DNA of 34,725 nucleotides from an uncultured Acidobacteriota bacterium (GCA_902825945.1 CADECY010000101.1:1-34725); one strand, 5' to 3'. Positions 7,468 through 16,059 are shown, counted from the stretch's first letter. Notes: generated by a model not told the origin, from the letters alone. A program made the numbers and translations.

Positions 7468-8870
7468 TCCGGCTTCTCGGTTGGATCGTGGCCTCGGCGG
7501 GTGCGATGCTGGCGCATGTCGGGAGTCCGGATGTGTTCTTCGAAGGGATGGCCGGCCCACACCGGATCTTCGTTGCGATCCGCCCCCCGCAGGTGATTCC
7601 GGGAGTGGCCGAGATCGAGATTCGCGCCGCGAGCGAAGGCGTTGACCGCGTCTTCGTCACGCCGATTCCTCTGACGGGCGAGGCGTCGAAGCATCCGCCC
7701 GTTGCCGACGAAGCGATTCGTTCGAAGCAGGACCCGGCGTTCTTCACGGGCGGGCTTTGGTTGATGACTACCGGATCATGGCAGGTGCGGGTGCGGGCGG
7801 AGGGTGCGTCCGGACGCGGAGAGTTCTCGGTTCCGGTTCCGGCGCTCGCGCAGCGCACGCGCGGCATGGAGGCCTCGCTTGCGACCCTGCTCGCCGCTTT
7901 GGCGCTGGTGCTTGCGTTGGGAATCGTGAGCATCATCGGGGCGGCGGTGCGGGAGGCGCAGTTGCGGCCGGGCGATCAGCCGGACTCGCGCCGGTTGTCG
8001 CGCGCACGCAGGGTTGCGCTGATCGCAGCCGGATTCGTGTGCGCGGTGCTCTATCTCGGCAACCGGTGGTGGATCTCGGAAGCCGCGGCCTATGACCGCT
8101 ACGTCTACAAGCCGCTCGAGATGAAGCCGGTGCTCGAGGGTAACCGGCTGACGCTATCGATTTCCGACCCAGGTTGGCTGTCGTCGCGCAAGACCGATGA
8201 CTTCATCGCCGATCACGGGCATCTGGTCCATTTGTTCGTGGTGCGTCTTCCGCACCTCGACCGTGTTTGGCACCTGCATCCGGAGGCGGACGGGCCCGCG
8301 CGATTCCGGCAGGAACTGCCCGGCATGGATCCCGGGCGGTATCAGCTCTGGGCGGATATCGTGCATGCGAGTGGATTTCCAGAAACGATGACGGCGGAAC
8401 TGGAGATCGCGGCGCCGGTGAAAGGGCGTCCGCTCGAGGGCGACGATTCGGCGGGTCCGATCTCCGGTTCATCCACGAGGATCGTGTGGGTGCGGGACGG
8501 GAAGCCGTTTCCGGTGCGCCAGATGCAATTGCTCCGATTCCGGGTCGAGGATGCGAACGGAAAGCCAGTGGACGATGCCGAGCCGTACATGGGCATGGCG
8601 GGGCATGCAGTGTTCATCCGCAAGGATCGGGCTGTGTTCGCGCACGTGCATCCGAGCGGGTCGGTACCGATGGCCTCATTGGCGTTGACAAAGGAGGCGC
8701 TGGCCGATCCGCACGCGATGCACCGGATGGAGACGAAAGTGGCCCCCGAGGTGGTGTTCCCGTACGGATTTCCGGAGACGGGTGAGTATCGCGTGGTGGT
8801 ACAGGTGAAGCGCGCGGGGCGCGTGGAGACGGCGATCTTCGATGCTTCGGTTGTGGCCGAGGCAAAGTAG
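7464..8870 (+). CDS. Membrane-anchored His-rich protein, YtkA/FixH-like repeats
   Basis: About 468 residues with an N-terminal signal (LLGWIVASAGAMLAHVG), an N-terminal beta domain, then two membrane helices (LATLLAALALVLALGIVSII and VALIAAGFVCAVLYLG). A long extracytoplasmic C-terminal part holds two immunoglobulin-like units. The first contains HGHLVHLFVVRLPHLDRVWH followed by LHPE; the second contains MGMAGHAVFIRKD and AHVHPSGSVPM. This His-rich pattern is familiar from YtkA-like and copper-handling periplasmic proteins, so metal binding is a fair inference. The GTG at 7464 is preferred for its overlap with the upstream stop and the AAAGGTG six bases before it; an ATG at 7443 is possible. 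It partners the polytopic protein upstream. Confidence 0.72.
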   Translation: MIRLLGWIVASAGAMLAHVGSPDVFFEGMAGPHRIFVAIRPPQVIPGVAEIEIRAASEGVDRVFVTPIPLTGEASKHPPVADEAIRSKQDPAFFTGGLWLMTTGSWQVRVRAEGASGRGEFSVPVPALAQRTRGMEASLATLLAALALVLALGIVSIIGAAVREAQLRPGDQPDSRRLSRARRVALIAAGFVCAVLYLGNRWWISEAAAYDRYVYKPLEMKPVLEGNRLTLSISDPGWLSSRKTDDFIADHGHLVHLFVVRLPHLDRVWHLHPEADGPARFRQELPGMDPGRYQLWADIVHASGFPETMTAELEIAAPVKGRPLEGDDSAGPISGSSTRIVWVRDGKPFPVRQMQLLRFRVEDANGKPVDDAEPYMGMAGHAVFIRKDRAVFAHVHPSGSVPMASLALTKEALADPHAMHRMETKVAPEVVFPYGFPETGEYRVVVQVKRAGRVETAIFDASVVAEAK

Positions 8871-9092
8871 CTATCGCGCGGCGATACCTTCGGGGACGAG
8901 CACGGCCAATTCCTCGAGGCGAGCCGATTCTCGCGCAGAGGGCTTGATGCCCGTTTGGCCATGATGCGGCTCCGTCATGAGGCGCAGCAGGCTCAACTGG
9001 AATTCGATTTCCTTGCGAAGGTCTTCATTTCCGAGGATCATGGCAGTGTCATCGTGCTTATCGGGCGGCAGCGGCTCAGACTTTAGGGTCAC
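8871..9092 (-). CDS. Small hypothetical protein
   Basis: A possible 73-residue protein with no recognised domain. It has a charged helix-like core (LRKEIEFQLSLLRLM). The stop immediately follows, in convergent orientation, the stop of the His-rich gene. The start given is a GTG; an ATG at 9041 would leave 56 residues. Neither has a convincing ribosome site. It could be spurious. Confidence 0.35.
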   Translation of the reverse strand: MTLKSEPLPPDKHDDTAMILGNEDLRKEIEFQLSLLRLMTEPHHGQTGIKPSARESARLEELAVLVPEGIAAR

Positions 9093-9386
9093 ACTCCGGA
9101 TCGGAGCGCCGATATGGATTTCATGACCGGAAAGGCCCCGGGATCTCGGTTGGGTGGGACAGAGTTGGAGGGGAGAGATCAGAGGGGAAACAGGCAGGAG
9201 AGTCAGCAGATTACCAGCAGAGCAACCCTTTATCCTGGGGTCTTTCCGTTGCGTGTCACGCAGAGTAGGAATGCACGGGGCGTGCCAAACCCCACAGGGC
9301 GCTGATCTGTTTCTTATCGGTGCCGCAAGGCGCGTTTTCCGGCCTTTTTCCGTGCCGATTCGGAACGGCGGTACAATTGCCGGACG
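9093..9386. other. Intergenic region upstream of the esterase
   Basis: This stretch of 294 bases has no supported gene. Its first part is purine-rich (about 9150-9215). The right end carries a promoter-like TACAAT and a palindrome directly ahead of the esterase start (annotated separately). No RNA gene was recognised. Confidence 0.5.
9350..9377 (+). promoter_or_regulatory. Putative -10 box with overlapping palindrome, esterase promoter
   Basis: TACAAT at 9372-9377 lies nine bases before the ATG at 9387, with no Shine-Dalgarno between. Just upstream, 9350-9368 reads CCGtgCCGattCGGaaCGG, a two-block palindrome covering the spacer and -35 position, as a repressor operator would. No good -35 hexamer is visible. 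Confidence 0.45.
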
Positions 9387-10634
9387 ATGACGCGCATCCT
9401 CGTCCTAATCTCGCTCGCCACGATCTTGTCAGCCGCCGAAAAGCTGACGCAAAAACAACTGCTCGACCTCGCTCACAAGCAGCCCAATTCGACCGCTTTG
9501 GCCGATGCGGCCCGCGAAAGCTTCGGCGAGAGAGTGAAGAAGGGCACCGCGACCGCCTATCATGGCGGCGACCTGCTGGTCGCCATCGAAGCTGCGAACC
9601 CGCCGCGCCTGTTCTTGGACGATCAGGAACTGAAGCCGCGCAAATTGGGCAAGTCCGGGCTATTCGTGGCTACGACTCAGATGTCGGCAGGAACATCCCA
9701 TGCCTACTACTGGGTGGTGGATGGCAAGCGATTCGGCGGAGATCAGAACGTGCCCGCCTACCTGCCCGATTGCTATATCAAGGAAGGCGTCCCGCAAGGC
9801 AAACTGTCGGAAAAGATGGTCCACACCAGCCGGATCTATGAAGGGATGCAGTCGGACTGGTGGATCTATGTGCCGGCGCAGTATGACGGCGCGCAGCCGG
9901 CGGCGCTCATGGTCTGGCAGGATGGCGCCGGGCACATCAACCGCGACGGCGCGGCCAAGACTCTGGCCGTAGTGGACAATCTGATTCATCAAGGCACGAT
10001 TCCGGTGATGATCCATGTTTTCATCTCGCCTGGCAAGATCGGGACCCGCGCGATGCGGAGCATCCAGTACGATTCGGTGAACGACACGTATGCGCGCTTC
10101 CTGCGCGACGAGATCATTCCCGAGGTCGAGAAAAAGTACAAGATCCGGCGCGATGCCTACAGCCGCGCGATTGCGGGCAACTCGTCCGGCGGAATCTGTG
10201 CTTTCAACGCCGCCTGGCAGATGCCCGATCAGTTCGCCCGGGTGCTGAGCCGCGTTGGCAGCTTCACGTCGATCCAGTGGAAGCCGGGTGTGCTCGACGG
10301 AGGCAACGTCTATCCGTTCAAGGTGCGCAAAGAGCCCAAACGCAATATCCGGGTTTGGCTCCAGGACGGTTCCGAGGATCTCGAAAACAACCACGGAAGC
10401 TGGCCGCTCCAGAACATCCAACTCGCGAATTCGCTCAAGATGATGGGCTACGATTTCCACTTGAGCTGGAGCAATGGCTCGCACAACGGGGCGCATGGCA
10501 ATGCGGAACTGCCGGCGGCGATGACGTGGTTGTGGCGTGATTACGAAGCTGCCAAGTCCGGGCAAGTGTTCGAGCAGGACGCAGCGGAGAAGGCGAAGCC
10601 GATGTTCCGGGTGAAGCTCGCGGCGCGGGAGTAG
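9387..10634 (+). CDS. Secreted CE1/enterochelin-esterase-like hydrolase
   Basis: A 415-residue protein with a short Sec signal (ILVLISLATILSAAE), an N-terminal beta-sandwich like the CBM48/E-set of Fes-type esterases (about residues 50-125), and an alpha/beta-hydrolase domain starting near SRIYEGMQSDWWIYVPAQYD. The nucleophile elbow is GNSSGG, with serine about residue 266. The acid is likely in LQDGSED and the histidine in WSNGSHNGAH. Enzymes of this group hydrolyse esters on plant-polymer phenolics, sugars or siderophores; the substrate here cannot be told. The exported location suggests breakdown of external organic matter, in keeping with the sulfatases and the oxidoreductase nearby. The gene stands alone with its own promoter-like sequence. 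Confidence 0.85.
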   Translation: MTRILVLISLATILSAAEKLTQKQLLDLAHKQPNSTALADAARESFGERVKKGTATAYHGGDLLVAIEAANPPRLFLDDQELKPRKLGKSGLFVATTQMSAGTSHAYYWVVDGKRFGGDQNVPAYLPDCYIKEGVPQGKLSEKMVHTSRIYEGMQSDWWIYVPAQYDGAQPAALMVWQDGAGHINRDGAAKTLAVVDNLIHQGTIPVMIHVFISPGKIGTRAMRSIQYDSVNDTYARFLRDEIIPEVEKKYKIRRDAYSRAIAGNSSGGICAFNAAWQMPDQFARVLSRVGSFTSIQWKPGVLDGGNVYPFKVRKEPKRNIRVWLQDGSEDLENNHGSWPLQNIQLANSLKMMGYDFHLSWSNGSHNGAHGNAELPAAMTWLWRDYEAAKSGQVFEQDAAEKAKPMFRVKLAARE

Positions 10635-10667
10635 CGCGTCAGAGCTTCAAAGTCCGATGGCTGGAGG

Positions 10668-11048
10668 CTACTCAGCGGGAAACAGGATGAACGGCCCGTG
10701 TGTCCCATCCGGTTGGCCGGCGACATCGCGCTGGATCGATAGCACCGTGCCCACCAGATGCGTGCTTCCCTCGACGAAGTAGCCGCGGATTCGATAAACG
10801 GCGCCGAGCCCTTCGCCCGTGAGTTCGATACCCTCGGGCAACGCGGCCGTGGCGGCGGTGATCGAACCGGTGACGGCGAGTTCGCGGCCCGGCCCGAAAC
10901 TGAGTTTGCCCTTCACCTCGCCAGCGGCGCTGGTTTCGGCGGCGAGCACTCCAGGCGGAGCCCATGGCGCGGCGACCTGTGCGGTTCCAGGGGTGCCCGC
11001 CTTCGGGCAATAGCTCCGGTAGTGGTAGCGGCCTGTTAAAGCTTTCAT
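10668..11048 (-). CDS. Hypothetical protein, beta-rich
   Basis: A 126-residue protein of unrecognised family. It reads as alternating beta strands with glycine turns (GEVKGKLSFGPGRELAVTGS, GLGAVYRIRGYFVEGSTHLV), like a small beta barrel or sandwich. The ATG at 11048 has a textbook GGAGGT seven bases upstream; a GTG five codons further up would bury that site, so the ATG was chosen. No signal peptide is seen, so it is probably cytoplasmic. It is convergent with the esterase and lies downstream of the first sulfatase on the same strand, 86 bases away. Confidence 0.7.
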   Translation of the reverse strand: MKALTGRYHYRSYCPKAGTPGTAQVAAPWAPPGVLAAETSAAGEVKGKLSFGPGRELAVTGSITAATAALPEGIELTGEGLGAVYRIRGYFVEGSTHLVGTVLSIQRDVAGQPDGTHGPFILFPAE

Positions 11049-11055
11049 CTTGAAT

Positions 11056-11061
11056 ACCTCC
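11056..11061 (-). promoter_or_regulatory. Shine-Dalgarno GGAGGT fixing the start of the beta-rich protein
   Basis: On the minus strand GGAGGT sits seven bases before the ATG at 11048. It is one of the few strong ribosome sites in the window and decides between this ATG and the upstream GTG. Confidence 0.65.
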
Positions 11062-11134
11062 ACTCACCATAGCGGAGCCGGGCGATCGAGTCCGCAAAAA
11101 ATCTGGGCGATTCTCGCCAGCCGGGATAGACGGC

Positions 11135-12427
11135 TTACGCCGGACGCTCCGCCATCACGTCGGAATACTCATCCATCTGCCGGGCCAGCACCTTCTTCAA
11201 CTCCGACGCTTTCGACGAATGCGCCGCTTCGGCGCTCAGGTCGTGGAGCTCCCACGGGTCCGCCTTCAAATCGAAAAGCTGGTAGCGCTTCACCTTCGGA
11301 TACCAGATGAGCTTGAAGCGCGAGTCGCGGGTCATGCGCTGAACGTCTTTGTACACGCCGAACGCGTGGTCGCGCACCGAGCGCTTTTCGCCACGGATGA
11401 CCGGCGCGAGGTCGGCGCCCTCGACACCGGCTGGAATCGATGCGCCCGCCAGTGAACAGATCGTCGGCAGCAGGTCATGCATGTGGACCAATGCCTCGGA
11501 CCGGCCCTTGCGAATCCCCGGACCATTCAAGATGAATGGCGCCTTGAAGTGCTCGTACAGATTCTGCTTGCCCATCAGTCCGTGGCGTCCGCCGACCGCC
11601 AATCCCTGATCGGAGGTGAAGATCACGATCGTGTTCGCCAGCCGGCCGGACTCGCGCAACGAGGTGAGCACGCGGCCGATGTGGAAGTCGAGTCCGGTGA
11701 TGCAGGCGTAGTATTCGGCCAGGTGTTTTCGCATCTCCTCCGGTGTACGCGGAAACGGCGCGAGCATCTCGTCGCGTATCTTCAGGTCTCCGTTGTCGAA
11801 CGGATGTTCCGGCATGAAGTTCTTCGGCAGCGTGATCTTCGCCGGATCGTACATCTTCATGAACTGTTCCTCGGCCACGCGCGGATCGTGCGGGACCGAG
11901 GGGGCCATGTAGGCAAAGAACGGCTGTGATGCCGGCGTGGCGCGCACGAAATCGATCAGGGCATCGGCATGCAGGCGGCTTTGCGGCACGCGGTCCTTCG
12001 ACAGATCCTCGGCGAACAGACATTTCTGAAAGGCGCGGCTCGCCGCCTGGTAGGTGTTGCCGCGCTTACCCACGTGGAAGGTCGTGTAGCCGGCGGCTTC
12101 CATCGCCTTGGGCAGGATCGGATACTTGTCCGGTGCTTCCTGCGGTTTCGGAATGCGGAAGACGCTGCGCCCGGTCATCAGCATGGTGCGGGAGGGGAGG
12201 CACATGGCGCCGACGAGCCCGCCCTGAGAATAGAGATTCGTGAAGTGGAATCCGCCGCGAGCCAGCCCGTCGAGAGTGGGCGTACGGATCTCGCGATTGC
12301 CAAGCGCGCGGATCGTGTCGAAACGCTGGTCGTCGGTGTTGATCAGCAATACGTTGGGCTTCGATGGCGTGGCGGACGCGCTTGCCAGCGAAGCGGCCCA
12401 GCCGGCCAGGACCTGTCGTCGAGTCAT
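11135..12427 (-). CDS. Tat-exported type I sulfatase
   Basis: A 430-residue sulfatase that would hydrolyse sulfate esters in the periplasm after conversion of its active cysteine to formylglycine. The signal MTRRQVLAGWAASLASASAT is twin-arginine-like. The first metal site is NTDDQR (Asp 32-33). The formylglycine motif is CLPSR (Cys 76) within MCLPSRTMLMTGR. Further metal ligands appear in FTSDQGLAVGGRHGLMGKQN. The C-terminus YQLFDLKADPWELHDLS is typical of iduronate-2-sulfatase-like members. The ATG at 12427 is preceded by a GGGGGGAT ribosome site, and upstream in-frame codons are not protein-like. A maturing FGE enzyme must be encoded elsewhere. The start faces the GMC oxidoreductase divergently, about 80 bases away. 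Confidence 0.9.
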   Translation of the reverse strand: MTRRQVLAGWAASLASASATPSKPNVLLINTDDQRFDTIRALGNREIRTPTLDGLARGGFHFTNLYSQGGLVGAMCLPSRTMLMTGRSVFRIPKPQEAPDKYPILPKAMEAAGYTTFHVGKRGNTYQAASRAFQKCLFAEDLSKDRVPQSRLHADALIDFVRATPASQPFFAYMAPSVPHDPRVAEEQFMKMYDPAKITLPKNFMPEHPFDNGDLKIRDEMLAPFPRTPEEMRKHLAEYYACITGLDFHIGRVLTSLRESGRLANTIVIFTSDQGLAVGGRHGLMGKQNLYEHFKAPFILNGPGIRKGRSEALVHMHDLLPTICSLAGASIPAGVEGADLAPVIRGEKRSVRDHAFGVYKDVQRMTRDSRFKLIWYPKVKRYQLFDLKADPWELHDLSAEAAHSSKASELKKVLARQMDEYSDVMAERPA

Positions 12428-12494
12428 ATCCCCCCATCCTAGCCGCATTCGCGTCTTTCGGGCACACCCGATTGCACGCGGCCGCCGCGGCACA

Positions 12495-12500
12495 TAGTAT
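12495..12500 (+). promoter_or_regulatory. Putative -10 box, leaderless start of the GMC oxidoreductase
   Basis: TAGTAT ends directly before ATG 12501 and six bases before ATG 12507. Initiation at the usual distance would place the mRNA 5' end on the second ATG. No Shine-Dalgarno is present. Confidence 0.4.
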
Positions 12501-12506
12501 ATGGCT

Positions 12507-14270
12507 ATGCTGTCGCGAAACTGGAAGACGCAAAGACCGGACGAGTCGTACGACTTCGTCATCGTGGGATCGGGATATGGAGGATCGGTGACGGCGGCGC
12601 GAATCGCCAACGCGGGCTTGAATCCGAAGCCCAAGATCTGCGTCCTCGAGCGCGGCAAGGAGTGGGAGCCCGGCAAGTTCCCGGACAGTCTCGGCGAACT
12701 CATCGGCGAGGTGCGCTCCAATTCGAACCGTCTCGGACTGTTCGAACTTCTCAACTACGATCCGATCTCGGTGGTGAAGGGAAACGGGCTCGGCGGAACG
12801 TCGCTCATCAACGCCAATGTCGCGATCGTTCCGAATGAAGACGTCTTCGAAATGGACGGGTGGCCCTCGGCGATCACTCGGGACGAACTGCTGCCGTACT
12901 ACGAGAAGGCGCGCCAGGTTTTGGCGGTGAGTCCGCACCCCCGGTTCGATGAGTTGCTCAAGGTTCAGGCACTGAAGCGGCGCTCCGGCGAACTCGGCAT
13001 CGACTTGACCCAGCTCGACATAGCGGTCAATTTCGATATCGACGGAGCAAACCCCCATGGCGTCATGCAGAAGCCCTGCACCGACTGCGGCGACTGCGTG
13101 ACCGGCTGCAACGTGGGCGCCAAGAACACGCTCTACATGAACTATCTGCCGATGGCCAACAAAGCGAACGCGAGCGGATCGGCGACGGTACACATCTACA
13201 CGCAGACCAAGGTGCAGTGGGTGAAGAGGCTCGCGGGCGGCGGATGGCAGGTCCACGGCGTGTTCGTGGAGCGGATACTCGACCTTCCGGGCACGATACT
13301 CGACTTCTATCGCGAAACGCCCTTCGACATCCAGGCGAAGAATGTCGTGCTCTCGGCGGGCTCGATCAATTCGACTGAGATTCTGCTGCGATCGGCGAAC
13401 AAGCAGGGACTGTCGCTTTCGCCGGTTGCCGGACAACGGTTCGGGGGCAATGGCGACTTCTTCGGCCTGGCTTACAACAACGACGTGCGGTGCGGCGTGC
13501 TCGGATTCGGCGCCGGTGTCGCGAATCCGAATCCCGGCGGAGGTCCTGGACCGACGATCACGGCGGCCATTCGCTACAACGCGAATGCACCGGCGGGATC
13601 GCGCTTCCTCATCGAGGACACGAGCATTCCGAAGGGGTTCGTCGAAGCGGCGCAGCAAGCATTCGCGTTGGCGATCGCCGACGACACCGATGAAGGCGAC
13701 GAGGACGAGGAAGATGCGCGCCGCGAGCGCGATCAGTTCGGAGCGGACCGTTACGCGCCAAACGGCGCGCTCAACCACACGATGATCTACCTCTGCGTGG
13801 GCTTCGACAACATGCAGGGACGGTTCGTGTTCGAAACCCCTTTCCTCGAACGGGACGGCCGTGTGAAGATCGCCTGGCCGAACGCGGGCGACCAGCCGAT
13901 CTTCGAGGAGATGAACGCCGAGATCCGGCGCCACGCGGAGGCGCTCGGTGGCGCGTTCATCGAGAATCCGCTCTTTGGCCTGCTGGACCTCAAGCGCCTG
14001 ATCACCGTGCATCCGCTCGGTGGATGCCCGATGGGCGACGATCACACGATGGGGGCGGTAGACCAGTTCGGGCGCGTATTCGCTGCGGACGGAAGCATTC
14101 ACGACGGGCTGTTCGTGATCGATGGGGCGGCGATGCCCACGGCGCTCGGTGTCAATCCGTTCATGACGATCTCGGCGTTCGCCGAACGGGCGGCCGCGTA
14201 CAAGATCCTGGAAATGGGCGGAACACCGTATCCGTCGAGGGCCGCGGCGGCGGGCCGCGGAGGACGCTAA
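12507..14270 (+). CDS. GMC-family FAD oxidoreductase (cholesterol-oxidase-like)
   Basis: A 587-residue FAD-dependent alcohol or sterol oxidoreductase. The dinucleotide fold begins with FVIVGSGYGGSVTAARIANA near residue 20; the second FAD contact is GNGLGGTSLINAN. The C-terminal catalytic region contains HPLGGCPMGDDHTMG and GVNPFMTISAFAERAA, as in cholesterol-oxidase and glucose-methanol-choline enzymes. A cysteine cluster C-x2-C-x2-C-x3-C (CTDCGDCVTGC, about residues 191-201) matches that seen in the mycobacterial-type branch of the family. An acidic insert (DDTDEGDEDEEDARRERDQF) is unusual. No signal peptide is seen. The second of two in-frame ATGs (12501, 12507) is chosen because the promoter-like TAGTAT abuts the first. 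The substrate is unknown. Confidence 0.88.
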   Translation: MLSRNWKTQRPDESYDFVIVGSGYGGSVTAARIANAGLNPKPKICVLERGKEWEPGKFPDSLGELIGEVRSNSNRLGLFELLNYDPISVVKGNGLGGTSLINANVAIVPNEDVFEMDGWPSAITRDELLPYYEKARQVLAVSPHPRFDELLKVQALKRRSGELGIDLTQLDIAVNFDIDGANPHGVMQKPCTDCGDCVTGCNVGAKNTLYMNYLPMANKANASGSATVHIYTQTKVQWVKRLAGGGWQVHGVFVERILDLPGTILDFYRETPFDIQAKNVVLSAGSINSTEILLRSANKQGLSLSPVAGQRFGGNGDFFGLAYNNDVRCGVLGFGAGVANPNPGGGPGPTITAAIRYNANAPAGSRFLIEDTSIPKGFVEAAQQAFALAIADDTDEGDEDEEDARRERDQFGADRYAPNGALNHTMIYLCVGFDNMQGRFVFETPFLERDGRVKIAWPNAGDQPIFEEMNAEIRRHAEALGGAFIENPLFGLLDLKRLITVHPLGGCPMGDDHTMGAVDQFGRVFAADGSIHDGLFVIDGAAMPTALGVNPFMTISAFAERAAAYKILEMGGTPYPSRAAAAGRGGR

Positions 14271-14297
14271 TTACGCGGCTGTCGGGAGCTCGCATGG

Positions 14298-14303
14298 TAA
14301 ACT
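14298..14303 (+). promoter_or_regulatory. Putative -10 box upstream of the orphan protein
   Basis: TAAACT lies 23 bases before the ATG at 14327, which would give a leader of about 17 bases. No clear -35 element is seen. Confidence 0.3.
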
Positions 14304-14326
14304 GAGATTCCCGCCTTTCATTTCCC

Positions 14327-14758
14327 ATGTCGAAAGTCCAAACCGCTCCCCTTGGCGCGGATGTGCAGCGCCAAATCGAGCTCGTGCGTGTCCGCAATAC
14401 CGTCACACCGGTAAAGACCGAAGATGAGGGCTCACCCCTCGAACAACTGCCTGACCGCACCTACGGCTTCACTTATTCACCGGTCAACGAGTCGACTCCA
14501 CTCTACGCCCGGCGCACGCTGCAGGCGTTCGAAGTCCACAAGCTGAGCGATGGTGTCGTGCATCTGCTCGGATTCCTGAAGGCGGCTGACGCCGCGAAAC
14601 TGGCGGCCGCCACAGGAGAACTCGACGTCAACCTGTACCCTGAACCGAACGGCGATTCGACCACCTTGGTGGAAGTTCCGCTGGAGCGCGTTATGCGCGC
14701 TCGGCCCGTGTTGCGCGGCGATGGCAACTACATGCCACTCAAGATCGAGGGGCGTTAG
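14327..14758 (+). CDS. Hypothetical protein
   Basis: A 143-residue soluble protein of no family I recognise. It reads as a single mixed alpha/beta domain: RTLQAFEVHKLSDGVVHLLG, then a short helix FLKAADAAKLAAATGE and strands DVNLYPEPNGDSTTLVEVPL. A start at the ATG 14327 gives an N-terminus with no signal. It follows the GMC gene by 56 bases on the same strand and may be co-expressed with it. Its last 20 bases overlap the end of the second sulfatase on the opposite strand. The stretch KLSDGVVHLLGF and its acidic partner suggest a small binding domain, no more. Confidence 0.7.
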   Translation: MSKVQTAPLGADVQRQIELVRVRNTVTPVKTEDEGSPLEQLPDRTYGFTYSPVNESTPLYARRTLQAFEVHKLSDGVVHLLGFLKAADAAKLAAATGELDVNLYPEPNGDSTTLVEVPLERVMRARPVLRGDGNYMPLKIEGR

Positions 14759-16052
14759 CGCGCCACGCGTCGAAGCGCGCTGCGAGATCGAGGACGACGT
14801 CCGGGTGACGATCCGCAACATCAACCGACTCGGATTCGCCGGCCGCCAGATCGTAGAGTTGCCACTTCTGCGCCTGATCGGGCCGGACGAGTTTCCATTT
14901 TTCGCGCCGGACCGCCTGATGCTTCTGGAACTCGAAGAAAAGTGCCTCGTGGCGCGACCTTCCGCCGCGCAGCACCGGCAGCGGATCGATGCCGTCGAGT
15001 GGTTTCGGCGCGCGAGGAGTGCTTCCGCCTCCCGCCGCGACACAGAGGGGCAGCAGGTCGAAGGCAGACAGCATCTCGGCGCAAGTCCAGCCGGGTTTGA
15101 CCACCCCTGGCCAGCGGATCATCCCCGCGACGCGGATTCCGCCCTCCCAACAGGTGACGCCACCGTCGCGTAGCGGCCAGTTGGTCTGCACTTCGAGTCC
15201 GCGGCCGGGCAGCATGAACGCGCCGTTATCGGAGTAGAAGATGACGAGCGTGTTCCCAGAGACGGACTTCAGCACGCGGCCGATCGCATCATCGAGAGCC
15301 GTCACAACGGCGCGGTAGCGGCGCTTCTCGTCAGAGTCGTCCTTCGGATATCCGTACCGTTCGAGATATTTCGTTGGAACCTGCCATTCGAGCTTCTCGC
15401 CGGGAGCAATGTCGAGCCGGTTCGGGTAGTGCGGTGAGTTGAAGGGCAGGTAGACGAACCAGGGTAGCGTCCGTTTGCGCCGGATGAACTCGACGGCGGC
15501 ATCGGCGAACAGATCGGGCGAGTAGCCCAGCGTGTGGTCCGGCTCGATTCCGCGATAGAGATCGTGCACGCCGTTGTAGGTGTGCGAGTAGTAGTTCATG
15601 TTGCCGGACCGGTGGCCGAAGAACTCGTCGAAACCGCGTTCCACCGGGCGGCTTCCGGGCGCCCATCCGAGGTTCCACTTGCCGAAGCAGGCAGTAGCAT
15701 AGCCGAGATCCTTCATGTACTGGGGGAGAATGCGTTCGGAGTGAGGCAGTCCGATGCCTCCCATGTTCTCCTTGGCGTTGAGCTGATAGTTGAGCCCATA
15801 GCGGATCGGATGCCGCCCCGTGAGCAGGCTGGCGCGGGATGCGGTGCAGGTGGGCGAGCCCGTGTAGAAGTTCGTGAAGCGGACTCCTTGACGCGCGAAT
15901 CGGTCGAGGTTCGGTGAGCGGATCTCGCGGTTACCGTAGCAGCCGAGGTCGCCATAGCCGAGGTTGTCCGCCGTCATCAGCAGGATGTTCGGCTTCGGCT
16001 GGGCGTTGGCTGCTGCTGAGCCTGCGGCAAAGAGGAAAGACCGGCGCGTCAC
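14739..16052 (-). CDS. Tat-exported type I arylsulfatase
   Basis: A 437-residue arylsulfatase-like enzyme. The signal TRRSFLFAAGSAAANAQ is twin-arginine type, so it folds before export. NILLMTADNLGYGDLGCYGN is the N-terminal metal site; it has D-N where most members have D-D. The formylglycine motif is CTASRASLLTGR (Cys 69), followed by GKWNLGW and the metal ligands of FYSDNGAFM. The start is a GTG, with TAAAAT seven bases upstream and no ribosome site, so probably leaderless. A small 3' overlap (20 bases) with the orphan gene makes them convergent. It differs clearly from the sulfatase at 11135 and is likely to act on a different sulfated substrate. Maturation needs an FGE encoded elsewhere. 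Confidence 0.9.
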   Translation of the reverse strand: MTRRSFLFAAGSAAANAQPKPNILLMTADNLGYGDLGCYGNREIRSPNLDRFARQGVRFTNFYTGSPTCTASRASLLTGRHPIRYGLNYQLNAKENMGGIGLPHSERILPQYMKDLGYATACFGKWNLGWAPGSRPVERGFDEFFGHRSGNMNYYSHTYNGVHDLYRGIEPDHTLGYSPDLFADAAVEFIRRKRTLPWFVYLPFNSPHYPNRLDIAPGEKLEWQVPTKYLERYGYPKDDSDEKRRYRAVVTALDDAIGRVLKSVSGNTLVIFYSDNGAFMLPGRGLEVQTNWPLRDGGVTCWEGGIRVAGMIRWPGVVKPGWTCAEMLSAFDLLPLCVAAGGGSTPRAPKPLDGIDPLPVLRGGRSRHEALFFEFQKHQAVRREKWKLVRPDQAQKWQLYDLAAGESESVDVADRHPDVVLDLAARFDAWRANAPRS

Positions 16053-16059
16053 TCGGGCA

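Noticed and set aside
12066..14102. A 678-codon open frame on the minus strand opposite the GMC oxidoreductase
   Set aside because: It is low-complexity (R/H/E/A-rich), has no domain, and lies antisense to a gene with clear FAD and catalytic motifs; a high-GC shadow.
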